From: Sipunculus nudus
Lineage: Eukaryota; Annelida; Sipuncula; Golfingiida; Sipunculidae
Direction: 5' to 3'
Assembly: GCA_026874595.1 (NCBI GenBank)
Contig: CM049320.1
Location: 32,708,214-32,772,213, forward strand
DNA length: 64,000 nucleotides
Shown piece by piece: positions 1 through 11,929 of this stretch; position 1 is the first letter of the stretch; the number at the start of each line of letters is the position of its first letter. The notes beneath the pieces were generated by a model. That model saw nothing but the letters and a program-made list of their open reading frames with translations. It was not told the origin of the DNA and made no database searches. Position numbers and translations under genes: made by a program.

Positions 1-194
1 ACCTGAGCGACAAGGAGAGAGGGACCTGGCTGTCAAAGTAGCAATTTGCTAGCAATTTGCGGATTTAACAAAAAAAAAATTGGACGGGGGGTATCCGCAA
101 ATTGCTAGCAATTTGCGACCTAAACGACCAGGAGAGAAGGGGCCTGGCTGTCGAAGTAGTACTTTCCTGGCAATTTGTGGATTTACCAGAAAAA
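1..194 (+). repeat. RP1 repeat, outer flank of the giant inverted element
   Basis: About one and a half RP1 units carry the TTGCTAGCAA core, a GACC(T)GAGCGACAAGGAGAGA-like segment and an A-tract followed by GG(A/C)CGGGGGGTATCCGC. The same repeat, inverted, sits just beyond the right end of the element at 8977-9082. RP1 therefore either forms the outermost part of the inverted structure or was its target. Confidence 0.7.
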
Positions 195-339
195 CAAGTG
201 ACCCAGGGGTCATGACGCTCAGCTGACCAGGAAGACATTGACAAAAGTAATTTTATCATCTGAATGTCAAATTTGAATGAAATAATTTTTCCAAACTTGA
301 CCTTTTGTATAAAATCATCCAATATTCATTGGGGTACTA

Positions 340-1000
340 CGGAGTTCTGTAGCATGAAGGATATGGGTAACAGACACCTATTTTCAAGGTTTACAAGATG
401 ACTTTTCAGGGGTCTCCCAGCATGTCAAAAAATAAAATTCTAGGTCCAGTTATTATGATTTGTGCCCTGTTAACAAATCCAAATGTTTATTCTGGGGGGT
501 ATTTCAAAGCCGCATAGGATGAAGGATATGGGTAACAGAGATGTAATTTCAGGTGCACAAGGAGACTTTTCAGGGGCCTCCCAGCATATCAAGAAAGGAG
601 ATTCTAGGTCAAGTCATTATAATTTGTGCTCTGTTAACAGATGACCAAATCTTTATTCTGGGGAGTACTTCGGAGCCCCAGAGCATGAAGGATATGGGTA
701 ACAGGGACCTTATTTCGGGTGTCCATGTAGACCTTTTATGGGCTTCCCTGGAGGTGAGGACAGAAGATTCTAGGTCCAGTCATTATGATTTGTGCCCTGT
801 TAATATATGACCAAATCTTTATTCTGGGGGAACTTCAGAGCCCCATAGCTCACAGAATATGGGTAACAGGGACCTTATTTTGGGTTTCCATGTAGACCTT
901 TTATGGGCTTGCCTGGAGGTGAGGAAAGAAATTCTAGGTCCAGTCATTATGATTTGTGCCCTGTTTACAGATGACCAAATGTTTAAAGATCACAAAAGTA
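340..1000 (+). repeat. R337-related half-units with about 165-bp period
   Basis: The anchor ATGGGTAACAG(A/G)GACC occurs near 363, 528, 690 and 857, so the spacing is 162-167 bp, about half the unit found downstream. These half-units lack the GGTGGCGCCACC segment that each full 337-bp unit carries. The next anchor, with the palindrome at about 1038, is at about 1198. Confidence 0.7.
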
Positions 1001-4000
1001 GAGAAAAAAAAATCGTAAAAAATAAAAAAAAAATATAGGTGGCGCCACCAATCTCCAGAAATTGATGAAACACTCCATGATCAATATCCATGCAGAAAAA
1101 CATGGTGATTAATGCATTAGTTGTTCAGATACTTGAGCTTTTGTATTAAATTTTGCATTATTCTGGGGGGTACTTCAGAACCCCATAGCTCGAAGAATAT
1201 AGGTCACAGTGACCTAATTTCAGGTTAACAAGGAGAATTTCCATAGACCTCCCAGGATTTCAAGTAAGAAGATTCCCGGTCTAGCGGTTACGATTTGTGC
1301 CCTGTTAACAGACAGACTCCTGGATGGCCGGACGGACGATTGACAAAAGGTGATCCCTACAGCTCAGATGACTTTCAGTCAGCTGAGCTAAAAATTGAAA
1401 AAATACAGGTGGCGCCACCAGAATGCAGAAACTGATGAAACATTTCATGATCAATATCCATGCAAAGAATCATGGTGATCAATATAATAATTGTTCAGAT
1501 ACTTGAGCTTTTGTATCAAATTTTCCATTATTCTGGGGAGGTACTTCGGAGCCCCATAGCTCAGAGGTTATGGGTAACAGAGACCTAATTTCAAGTTTTT
1601 AAGGAAACTTTTCATGGGCCTCTCAGCATGTCAAGAGAGAAGATTCTAGGTCCAGTTGTTACGTTTTGTGCCATGTTAACAGATGACCGCATCTTATGAG
1701 GTCTCAAAAATAGAGAAAAAAATTCGTAAAAATAAAAAAAATACAGGTGGCGCCACCATACTGCAGAAACTAATGACACATTCCATGATCAATATCCATG
1801 CAAAGAATCATGGTGATCACTGCAATAGTTGTTTAGATACTTGAGCTTTTGTATCAAATTGTCCATTATTCTGAGGGATACTTCAGATGACTTACAGTCA
1901 GCTGAGCTAAAAACACTTAATGGTCAATATCCATGCAAAGAATCATGATGATCTCCATATTAGTTGTTCAGATACTTCAGCTTTTGTATCAAATTGTCCA
2001 TTATTCTGAGGGATACTTCAGAGTCCTATAGCTTGAAGGATATGGGTAACAGAGACCTAATTTCAAGTTTCCACAGGCACTCTTCATGGGCCGCCTTGCA
2101 TGACAAGAATGAAGTTTCTAGGTCCAGTTGTTGCAATTTGTACCCTCTTGATAGATAACCACATCTTCAAAGGTCTCGAAAAAAGAGAAAAAAAATTCGT
2201 AAAAATTTGAAAAAAATAGAGGTGGCGCACCCTCTCTGCAGAAACTGATGGAACAGCTCATGATCAATATGTATGCAAAAATCATGACCATCAGTGTTGT
2301 AGTTATTGAGATACTGCACTTTTTGTATCAAATTTTCCATTATTCTGGGGGGGTATTTCGGAGCCATACAGCCTAAAGAATATGGGTAACAGAGACCTAA
2401 TTTCAGGTTTCCATGGAGAATTTTCATGGGTCTCCCTGTGTGTCAAGAATGAAGATTCTAGATCCAGTTTTTATGATTTGTGCCCTGTGAACAGATGTTC
2501 ATATCTTTAAAGGTCTCAAAAATAGATAAAACATTCGTAAAAAAAAACCCCGAACAAATACAGGTTGTGCCACCATTCTGCAGGAACTGATGGAACACCT
2601 CTTGATCAATAGCCACAAATCATGACCATCAGTGATGTAGTTATTGAGATATTGAAGTTTTTGTATGAAATTTTTGACTACTCTGAGGGGTACTTTGGGG
2701 CCCCATAGCTCGAAGGATATGGGTAACAGAGACCTAATTTCTGGTTTCCATGGAGACTTTTCATAGGTCTCTAAGTGTATTGAGAATGAAGATTCTAGGT
2801 CCAGTCGTTACGATTTGTGCCATGCTAACAGATGACAGCATCCTTAAAGGTCTCAAAAATAGAGGAAGAAATCGTAAAAAAATCAAACAATATAGGTGGC
2901 GCCACCAGTCTGCAGGAACTGATGGAACATCTCATAATCAATATGTATGCCAAAAATCATGAAAATCAGTGATGTAGTTATTGAGATATTGAATTTTTGT
3001 ATGAAATTTTTGACTACTCTGAGGGGGTACTTTGGGGCCCCATAGCTCAAAGGATATGGGTAACAGAGACCTAATTTCTGGTTTCCATGGAGACTTTTCA
3101 TAGGTCTTCTAGTGTGTTGAGAATGAAGATTCTAGGTCCAGTCGTTACGATTTGTGCCATGCTAACAGATGACAGCATCCTTAAAGGTCTCAAAAATAGA
3201 GGAAAAAATCGTAAAAAATCGAACGATACAGGTGGTGCCACCAGTCTGCAGGAACAGATGACACATCTCATGATCAATAGTTATGCCACAAATCATGACC
3301 ATCATTCAAGTAGTTAATGAGATATTGAAGTTTTTGTATGAAATTTTTTACTTTTCTTGGGGGTACTTTAGGGCTCCATAGCTCGAAGAAAATGGGTAAC
3401 AGAGACCTAATTTTGGTTTCCATGGAGACTTTTCATAGGTCTCTCAGTGTGTCGTGAATGAAGATTCTAGGTCCAGTCGTTATGATTTGTGCCACGTTAA
3501 CAGATGACAGCATCCTTAAAGGTCTCAAAAACAGAGGAAAAAATCGTAAAAAATCAAACAATACAGGTGGCGCCACAAGTCTGCAGGAACTGATGAAACA
3601 TTTCATAATCAATATGTATGCCAAAAATCATGACCATCAGTGGTGTAGTTATTGAGATATTGAAGTTTTTGTATGAAATTTTTGACTACTCTGGGGGGGG
3701 GGGGTACTTTGGGGCCCCATAGCTCGAAGGATATGGTTAACAGAGACCTAATTTCTGGTTTCCAAGGATATTTTTCATGGACCTCTCAGTCTGTCAAGAA
3801 TGAAGATTCTAGGTCCAGTCGTTACGATTTGTGCCATGCTAACAGATGACAGCATCCTTAAAGGTCTCAAAAATAGAGGAAAAAATCGTAAAAAATCGAA
3901 CAATAAAGGTGGCACCACCAGTCTGCAGGAAGTGATGACACATCTCATGATCAATAGTTATGCCACAAATCGTGACCATCAGTCAAGTAGTTAATGAGAT

Positions 4001-4857
4001 ATTGAAGTTTTTGTATGAAATTTTTTACTTTTCTTGGGGGTACTTTGGGGCTCCATAGCTCAAAGAATATGGGTAACAGAGACCTAATTTCTGGTTTCCA
4101 TGGAGACTTTTCATAGGTCTCTCAGTGTGTCAAGAATGAAGATTCTAGATCCAGTCTTTACGATTTGTGCCTTGTTAACAGATGTTTACATTTTGAAAGG
4201 TCTCAAAAATAGAGAAAAAAAATCGTAAAAAATTGAACGATACAGGTGGCGCCACCAGTCTGCAGGAAGTGATGGAACATCTCATGATCAATATGTATGA
4301 CACAAATCATGACCATCAGTCAAGTATTTAATGAGATATTGAAGTTTTTGTTTGAAATTTTTTACTTTTCTGGGGGGGGTAGTTTGGGGCCCCATAGCTG
4401 GAAGGATATGGGTAACAGAGACCTAATTTCTGGTTTCCATGGAGACTTTTCATAGGTCTCTCAGTGTCTCGAGAATGAAGATTCTAAGTCCAGTCATTAC
4501 GATTTGTGCCTTGTTAACAGATGTTCACATTTTTAAAGGTCTCAAAAATAGAGAAAAAAAATCGTAAAAAATCGAAAAATACAGGTGGCGCCACTAGTCT
4601 TCAGGAACTGATGGAACCTCTCATGATCAATATGTATGCCAAAAATCATGACCATCAGTCAAGTAGTTAATGAGATATTGAAGTTTTTGTATGAAATTTT
4701 GGACTTTTCTGGGGGGTACTTTGGGGCCCCATAGCTCGAAGTATATGGGTAACAGAGACCTAATTTCTGGTTTCCAAGGAGATTTTTCATGGGCCTCTCA
4801 GAATGCCAAGTTACAAGGTTCTAGGTCCAGCGGTTACTATTTGTGCCTGGTTAACGG
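1001..4857 (+). repeat. R337 tandem array, about 10 full units
   Basis: From about 2041 on, the anchor GGGTAACAGAGACCTAATTT recurs near 2041, 2384, 2718, 3056, 3391, 3733, 4068, 4407 and 4745, a regular 334-343 bp spacing. Each unit runs through TTTCCATGGAGACTTTTCAT, AAGATTCTAGGTCCAGT, GTTAACAGATG, an A-rich stretch, the palindrome GGTGGCGCCACC, CAGTCTGCAGGAACTGATG and CATGATCAATATGTATGC. Earlier units (1001-2040) are more diverged and include a partial ACGG/hairpin end at 1310-1390. The repeated frames beginning MKILGPVV in these units are by-products of the repeat. Confidence 0.85.
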
Positions 4858-4940
4858 ACGGACAGACGGACAGACGGACAGACGGACGACGGACAAAGAG
4901 TGATCGCTATAGCTCAGATGACTTTCAGTCAGCTGAGCTA
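4858..4940 (+). repeat. ACGG microsatellite plus terminal hairpin (hairpin end of a unit)
   Basis: A run of GACGGACAGACGGACAG units leads into GACAAAGAGTGATCGCTA and the hairpin at 4910-4940, with arms TAGCTCAGATGACT and AGTCAGCTGAGCTA around a 3-base loop. The same end occurs at 1310-1390, 33838-33924, 39585-39660, 47340-47406 and 50300-50363, and inverted at 5812-5935, 47612-47670 and 48642-48700. The sequence directly after it is usually AAAAAT. Confidence 0.8.
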
Positions 4941-5811
4941 AAAAAAATTGGCCGGGGGGTATCCGCAAATTGCTAGCAATTTGCGACCTGAGCGACAAGG
5001 AGAGAAGGGGCCTGGCTGTAAAAATAGTAATTTGCTAGCAATTTGCGGATTTACCAGAAAAAAAAATTGGCCGGGGGGTATCGGCATATTGCTTGCAATT
5101 TCCGACCTTGGCGCCCAGGTGAGAGGGGGCCTGGTTGTCAAGGAAGCAATTTGCTAGCAATTTGCGGATTTACCAGAAAAAAAAAATATTGGCCGGGGGG
5201 TATCCGCAAATTGCTAGCAATTTGCAACCTGAGTGACCAGGAGAGAGGGGGCCTGGTTGTCAAAGTAGCAATTTGCTAGCAATTTGCGGATTTTCCAGAA
5301 AAAAAAATTGGCCGGGGGGTATCCGCAAATTGCTAGCAATTTGCGACCTGAGCGACAAGGAGAGAGGGGCCTGGCAGTCAAAGTAGCAATTTGCTAGCAA
5401 TTTGCGGATTTACCATAAAAAAAAATTGGCCAGGGGGTATCCGCAAATTGCTATCAATTTGCGACCTGGGCGCCCAGGAGACAGGGGCCTGGTTGTTAAA
5501 GTAGCAATTTGCTAGCAATTTGCGGATACCCCCTGGCCAATTTTTTTTTCTGGTAAATCCGCAAATTGCTAGCAAATTGCTTCTTTGACTGCCAGGCCCC
5601 TCTCTCCTTGTCGCTCAGGTCGCAAATTGCTAGCAAATTGCTACTGTGACAACCAGGCCCCTTCGCTCCTGGTGCTCAGGTCGAAACTTTGACAATCAGG
5701 CCCCCTCTCTCCTGGTCGCTCAGGTCGAAACTTTGACAATCAGGCCCCCTCTCTCCTGGTCGCTCAGGTCGCAAATTGCTAGCAATTTGCGGATACCCCC
5801 CGGCCAATTTT
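4941..5811. repeat. RP1 tandem array that reverses orientation at about 5530
   Basis: Roughly 115-bp units alternate an A-tract with GGCCGGGGGGTATCCGC, the TTGCTAGCAA core, a GAGCGACAAGGAGAGA segment and GGGGCCTGGCTGTCAAAGTA. To about 5520 the units read forward; from about 5525 to 5811 they read in reverse complement (CCGCAAATTG, GACTGCCAGGCCCC, TCTCTCCTTGTCGCTC). The block sits exactly between two hairpin ends that face each other. Confidence 0.85.
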
Positions 5812-7340
5812 TAGCTCAGCTGACTATAAGTCATCTGAGTTATAGTCATGGTCCATTGTCCGTCGTCCGTCCGTCTGTCCGTCCGTCCGTCCGTCCGTCC
5901 GTCTGTCTGTCTGTCCGTCTGGATGTCCGTCCGTAAGACTGGCACGTTTCGACACCGTTGGACCTACGAATCTGAAATTCGGCATACAGTTAGATGTCCC
6001 CATAATCTCCTACCATGCCAAAAATTGGGTCAATAGGACTTCGTTCCTTTGAGATATTAAGGAAAAACCTCAATTTTTTATTAGAAATCTATTTTCACAC
6101 TTCAGGACTGCCTAATATCAAAACCACTCATCTAGTTTTCTTAATATTTACCATAAATATTCCTCTATATAGTTCCTATGTACATGCCAGATATTAAGTC
6201 AGTATTATATAATTTGAAAAAGTTATTGGCCCAAACATAATGCACTTTGTAAAAAAATCAGGAAGATATTTTGTCACTTAAGACCCAAAGTGTTAAAGGT
6301 AGGGACTTTTTTCCAGTAATACAACTTTAATTAATCAAAATTTAATTGTATACCAAAAATTAGATCAAAATCTGTTAAATTTTTTTAAATATTGACAAAA
6401 ATATAAAATTGGTACCTTAAATTTTGCCCAACTTTGGCCATGGCACGTTTTTTTCCTGTAAGTACTGTGGATTTAATTTTCACACCATGTATACATAAGG
6501 ATTTAATCTGTTAAAATCTGAAATTTTAAAATAAAAGCTGCAAAATTAGGCTAGTTATTGAATTTTTTTGGAGGCTCTTGTTGTATTCCCTTACATTGTC
6601 AAGCAGTCCACTTTGATGACTGTAGGTCATTCAGTGCACATCTCTATGCTCCCCAGGCTGTTGACATAATTTTAGATGTCCCCAAAATCTCCTACCATAC
6701 CGAAAATTGGGTCATTAGGACTTTGTTCCTTCGAGATATTAAGGAAAAAAACTCCGTTTTCCATAAAAAAAAGCCATTGTTACACTTCAAGGCTGCCTAA
6801 TATCAAAACCACTGATCTGTTTTTGATCGTATTTAGTATTCACATTCTTTTATACATTTTCTATGAACATACCAAAAATTAGGTCAGTATTGAGTATTAT
6901 TTTGAAGTTATGGGCCAAAACATAATGCAACTTTTTTAAAAATCAGGAAATATATTTACTCACATGAGAATTGCTGAACCTAGAGACCTTTTTTCAGGAA
7001 TATAACTTTATTTAATCAAAATTCAATTGTTTACCCAAAATTAGATCTGAATTTTGCAAATTTTTCAAGTTATTAGCATAAATAAAAAACAATTCCTTAA
7101 ATTTTGTCCAACTTTGGCACTGTTGATTTAATTTTCCCAGCATATATGCATAAGGATTTAATCTTTAAAAATCTGAACTTTCAAAAGAAATTGATTGGAA
7201 TGAATAGCTTTTATTCATGTTTTCACACACCATGTCAAGTGTTGTTTACATCTAGCCCACCTAGTAGTACAGCCTTCACTTGCATTATGTAACCCACCCC
7301 AGGCAGCTTCCCTTGGCCCAGCTTGGCCACTACTAGCAGG
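5812..7340 (+). repeat. Inverted hairpin, GTCC tract and R680 core
   Basis: The hairpin (5812-5842, arms TAGCTCAGCTGACT and AGTCATCTGAGTTA) is followed by a (GTCC)n/(GTCT)n tract to about 5935 and two direct copies of a roughly 680-bp module. Examples are TGTCCCCATAATCTCCTACC near 5995 and TGTCCCCAAAATCTCCTACC near 6676. The block ends near a G/C-rich stretch with a C-run at about 7366. The reverse complement of the whole module occurs at 32390-33924, and fragments recur at 42240-42520, 43316-43765, 47284-47600 and 49994-50363. Short frames inside are spurious. Confidence 0.8.
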
Positions 7341-8944
7341 CTTCCCCTCGCCCTGCACTCATCCCCCCCCCCCAGCTGGTGCATAAACTAGATGAATGTT
7401 ATAATTTTTCTGTATTTTATTTTATTCTTGAACATGCTACATTTTAGATTTTGTATTGAACCACCAGGGTTACAATGATTAAAGTGTACATTTAATTGTG
7501 TCCACAAAGTGGTGTATTGCTGTGAAAGTCTGGATGTTCATGAGATAAGTAATTCCTTACTTCAGAAGAGTAAAAACTTCACCAGGTGTGAAATTGACTA
7601 TTAATTCCAGTAATTAATTAAAACTGGGATAGTAATTAGCACAATGATATTGTTTGTCCCTCATTCAACCAACAGTGTGTATACTTTATTTGAAAAGATG
7701 TTTTATTTTGTCAAATTTACTTTTATTTTATTTTGGTGAATAAAATTAAGCATGTCCTGAAAACTCCAATATGCAAAACTTTTCAATAGTGATTCAAGGA
7801 ATATTCTTGTAGATGCCATGTTGTGGCATTATTTTCTTTTAAAATCAGTTAAAACATTTATGATTTAAAAATAATAAAATATATGTGTATGCATAATATG
7901 ACCCAATGTTTTTTACTCTGTATATATAATGATTGCAATTTTTGCAACAATTCTAATATTTTAACTTATATTTTCAGTTTTTTTAATTAAAAATTTATAA
8001 ACCTGTAAATAAAAAAATGATACAGATAAAAACTTCTTAATGGAAAAAGTGGATCTGCTTAAAAAAATAGGATTATATATAAACTTAAATGCATAATTCT
8101 CTTGAAAGTGAAATAAAGGTATTATTCCATTCTGTCCACTTGCTTGTCCATCTGTAAATTTTCGTATGCAACACAGTATCTCAAAACTTTTACTGTTTTT
8201 CTTCATGACAGTCTTGTCAGAGTATTAGTTTGCAATCATATATTTAGAACTTTACTATAACCAAGTAGGAGGGCCCCTTTCCTCTTAGCTTTTCATATTC
8301 TTATATAAATGAAAAACATTACAATAGAATATTTTTACATCCACCTTCGTGCTGCCCTCACTTTTCCCTTCTCCGAACCCCATCCCAAAGTCAGCCTCAG
8401 TAAGCAAGAACAAGATGAATCAGATATATTCATACTTTAATATTTTGTATAACTATTCGTCCATAGGTACCTATGTACATACCAGATATTATGTCAATAT
8501 TGTGTAATATGTAGACATAGTGGGCATCACAATAATGTACCTTGTCAAGACTAAAGAGATATTGTGTCATACAGTCACATATTCATAAATCACTTCATCA
8601 GCATAGTTAATCATAACATCATATCTGTCAAATTGAACGCTTGCAGACTACCATACACTTTAGATCCTTCAACAAATAGCCTTATCATCTACTACTGCTT
8701 ATTACTGCTGTCATTGCATTCATATTTGCTCAAATATATCACAATTTTCAACCCCTCCTAAATAAATAAAAAATAAACCACTTTATTTGACTCTATTAAT
8801 CCATCAGTCAGGTAATTTCATTTATCATTTACTCACATATTACATTACATTCCTTTATAATAGCCCAACATGTACATAATATTCATAAGCTTTATCGACT
8901 CGATATAGTATCACAGTGGAGAAACATTTATAGTCCAATCACGA
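7341..8944. other. AT-rich interior of the right-hand unit of E1
   Basis: About 1.6 kb of AT-rich sequence without convincing coding frames, splice pairs or RNA genes. It lies between the R680 core and the signature end. The single unit at 31300-33924 has an AT-rich stretch in the same relative place, so this is probably part of the element. Confidence 0.5.
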
Positions 8945-8976
8945 TCAGCTGAGCGCCGTGACCCATGGGTCCCTTG

Positions 8977-9085
8977 TTTTTTCTGGAAAATCCGCAAATT
9001 GCTAGCAAATTGCTACTTTGACAACCAGGCCCCCTCTCTCCTGGTCACTTAGGTTGCAAATTGCTAGCAATTTGCGGATATGCCA
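8977..9085 (-). repeat. RP1 repeat, right outer flank of E1
   Basis: Inverted RP1 sequence (CCGCAAATTGCTAGCAAATT, then TTGACAACCAGGCCCCCTCT) mirrors the left flank at 1-194. Reading inward from both sides, the boundary is CCAGAAAA followed by ACAAGKGACCC. Confidence 0.75.
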
Positions 9086-9113
9086 TATTGTAACAAGAGT
9101 CCTTATCTTTCAG

Positions 9114-9973
9114 GCACGGCTATTTGGCAAAGATGAGAGGGATTTTAGGAAGACTGGTGTTGGCACTCCATATTCTTAGTCAAGCGGCATCAGTGACAAT
9201 GGCCTCGAAGCTGAAAGATCAGGAGATTGACCAGGGTGCAGTGGAACGTCAGTGGAGAGAATTCACAAGTGCCCTGCCGCTTCCTCACAAGAGAGCACAG
9301 GCACTGGAAGACACCCTATTGAACGCCAGCCATCCACTAGTGGCCAGTCAGTTGATGGTTCAATAACCCCTGCATTATCAGATATATCAGAGGACAGCAA
9401 TGACACGGAATGTGTGGTGTCCGAATCGGCAACGGAGGTGCGAACCCATATTTGGCTCTGGTACCCACCCCAGAAGAGCTACAGAAACCATTGCCAGATG
9501 TTACTGAAGGAAATCCACCTTGGCAGACACAGATTACAGTGGATACTGTGGAGCGTGCCATTCAGCTGGGTAGATACTTTGTACAAGTCTACTTCAAATT
9601 GCTGGGCAGCTGTGAGGAAATGGAGGAAGCCACCCCAGACTTGGCCGTGTATGCAGGGCCATCCAATGCCATTCCATATGATGGGGATGTGGTGAATAGG
9701 TATGCGACCTGCATTAAACGACTGCTAACATATGGACCGTCTGTAACTACATCTGAGGCATGTGCCAGAAAACTGATTCCCTCAGGAGAAATGGTAAGGC
9801 AAGTTATCGAAAGGAAGACGCAAATGCTTTTTTTTTTCACTTTAGCCAGTGCAGGTCTCGGAAATGTTGTTGAAGATCAGAATGGTGTGAGAACTGTAAT
9901 TAAAATGAAGCGTTTTGATTTTGATTCAATTCCTGAATCAGTGCGTGAACGCCTGCAACTGGAACGTTACTGA
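9114..9973 (+). pseudogene. Decayed C-terminal exon of a DUF3987-like (primase/helicase-type) protein
   Basis: The block begins after a good acceptor (CTTATCTTTCAG, ending 9113). Three frames carry successive coding-like parts. The first, 9115-9366, has LAKMRGILGRLVLALHIL, which resembles the GKLPGLxxRLALVLHLL motif of DUF3987 proteins. A Ser/Thr-rich linker (RQPSTSGQSVDG, DISEDSNDTE) follows in a second frame at about 9315-9435. The third, about 9437-9973, has ITVDTVERAIQLGRYF, like the C-terminal helix of the same family, and ends LQLERY-stop. Two frame changes without introns suggest a pseudogene, or assembly errors in a live gene. DUF3987 is best known from phage and bacterial proteins; animal copies are usually uncharacterised. 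The assignment is from memory of motifs and is moderate. No upstream exons are visible: a mobile element lies immediately 5'. Confidence 0.45.
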
Positions 9974-11185
9974 GGCAGCTGTGGTTCATGGAATGGGGAA
10001 ATCTGAAATCTTGTGTATTGAGCATTCCTATGTTTGGCCAATGTTGGGCCCTATTGTATAATGTACAGGAGGTCAGGATGATGAGTTATATTTTGTACGT
10101 GCCAACTTCATGTTTTTTATTTGTGAATATGTTGGATTTGTACTTATATGTCAAATTGTTAATGGAATAGTGTAAAATATTTGTCTTGGTTGTTGGAGAA
10201 AAGTTTTTGCATATTATGGTCATTGTGTAGGCATAAAAAGAACAGATGAATCAGTATGTGTGAAGGTAGTTTAGGCCAATGTTCACGAACAATCAGTTTC
10301 GTTAGTGGAAAGCTGAGTAATGAATCAGAAATGATGATCATGAATAATTACTAATAGGAAAGTTTGGAACAAGTTGTATCAAGAAATGCATAGTATTTAT
10401 TTGATAATGCCTGAATGGAGTAATTTTACTTTTCATTTAATGACTAGCACTATTGTTGGAATTGCTTTAGTATCCCCCCAATTTGCAGGCAGTTGTAATG
10501 TTGGTAATATTTAGTTGACTGACCTGTTCATATGAGAAAGAGGCAAGGGAGCCGTAATTGCACTGATCTGTAATAATTAGTTCATGTATAAATTTATATT
10601 TTATTCATTGTGCATAATTAAGGTTTCCCTTGATGCTGACAGGTGGCTGTTAGTAGTAAAGCAGTAGAGAAAGTAATACCGAAGCTGCAGTGGGTAAATG
10701 TTATTAATATATATTTTAAAAAATCATTCCAGTTAGCAAGCAAGTTAAGAACGAAAATAGACTGTTTCAATTTGACAGAGTAGTGACAAAAATTGCATGT
10801 TCATATTTCATTTTATGGAGCGCTTATCCATCACGACTAAAAGTTATATGTAATTGACTAAGATGTACCGATGTTTCAAATATGAAAGTTTGGAAAGATG
10901 TGACATTTGTTGTGCGTGTTGAAACATGGATGGCCATAATCATTTGTAAAATATCAGTTGCCCCATGATTTCTGATTATTTATAGTGTTATAAATAACAG
11001 TGAAAACTGTAACAATTAAGCTGCAAAATGATAAGTACAGGCAATGCTCATTCCTGTTGTATGTACATGTGAGTATAAATACATGTATATAGTGTTTGTG
11101 TACATATTTAAGAAAAAAGTTGGATTAGTACATGTTAACAAAGCATGCTAATGGAAGAATAAAAGATCTGTTAATCAATGTCATT
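9974..11185 (+). other. Putative 3' UTR with polyadenylation signal
   Basis: AT-rich sequence without long frames follows the stop codon at 9973. The canonical AATAAA at 11158-11163 is followed by a T/G-rich stretch (GTTACTTTGTTGAG), as expected just past a cleavage site. It appears free of the repeat families seen elsewhere in the window. Confidence 0.4.
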
Positions 11186-11929
11186 GTTACTTTGTTGAGA
11201 TGCTGTGGATGGTGCGGTGATGTTTGCAACTAGGCACAACCAAAGGCTATTTGGACACTTGAATTCAAAAATGTACATGCACGTAGATGAATTAGTCATT
11301 TACAATACAACCCTGATGAGAGGAGACGGTTGAGAATGGTGTGAAGCTAAATATTTGTACCCTGACCTGACTAGGCACAATTGAGACTGGAACTGGTAGT
11401 TGGCCGGGGCAGTAGTAACGTTTCTAGGTGTGACTGTCAGTGTAGGTGGTATGCTTGAGAGGGACCAGTGGCTGATTGATGCCCCCCCCCCCCCCCCCAG
11501 TGAACTGTTACATGTCTCGTTATTTATATATGTTCCTAGATATTCGTTAGGAATTGTCATTTTTAGATATTTTTTCCCCTAACAAGTAAAGTAATTATCC
11601 ACAATGGTTTCATACATTGTAGATCATACGTTGATGATATTAATGAACAGCCCTGTGATTACGATAGCTTCTGTATGTTTCTACACTGAGGGAGTGAATG
11701 AATCTTAAATCTGCTCTGCTTGGTCAAAACACCGAGCTCCCCCCTCCCCCCTACAAAATGCACCGTTTAAATGCCACTTGATCGAACATTTTATTACGGT
11801 GAGGAGTACATTTAACTGAAGATATTTTGCAGGTTATAAGCATGGATGGGCATTTTTATCATATACAGATTGAATGTTTAAAAATTCCAGTTTATATCCA
11901 CATTTTGAAGAAATATTAATGTTATAGCC
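11186..11929. other. Intergenic, no gene seen
   Basis: Single-copy-looking sequence with a C-run at about 11481-11499. Short frames on both strands across the C-run have no recognisable domain. Confidence 0.5.

Larger units (their letters stand above)
195..8976. mobile_element. Giant composite inverted element E1 (tail-to-tail pair of pearl/HINE-like units)
   Basis: The left end (195-226) reads CAAGTGACCCAGGGGTC then ATGACGCTCAGCTGA. The right end (8945-8976) is its inverted counterpart, TCAGCTGAGCGCCGTG then ACCCATGGGTCCCTTG. Inside lie a forward R337 array ending in an ACGG tract and hairpin (4858-4940), an RP1 array that inverts on itself (4941-5811), then an oppositely facing hairpin, a GTCC tract and an R680 core (5812-7340). 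Two hairpin ends thus face each other in the middle and two signature ends face outward. No transposase, Rep/helicase or reverse transcriptase frame is visible inside, so it would be non-autonomous. Assignment to the pearl/Helentron-associated class rests on the ACGG tract, tandem core and end hairpin and is an inference. Confidence 0.55.

Noticed and set aside
2750-4000. Recurring 60-70 residue frames beginning MKILGPVVTICAMLTDD on the plus strand (also at 45933-47243)
   Set aside because: They recur because each R337 unit repeats the same DNA. The unit length is usually not a multiple of three, start contexts vary and many copies are broken, so they are not genes.
4910-4940. Terminal hairpins as rho-independent terminators
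   Set aside because: The hairpin followed by an A-run resembles a terminator only superficially. It recurs at mobile-element ends in a eukaryotic genome.
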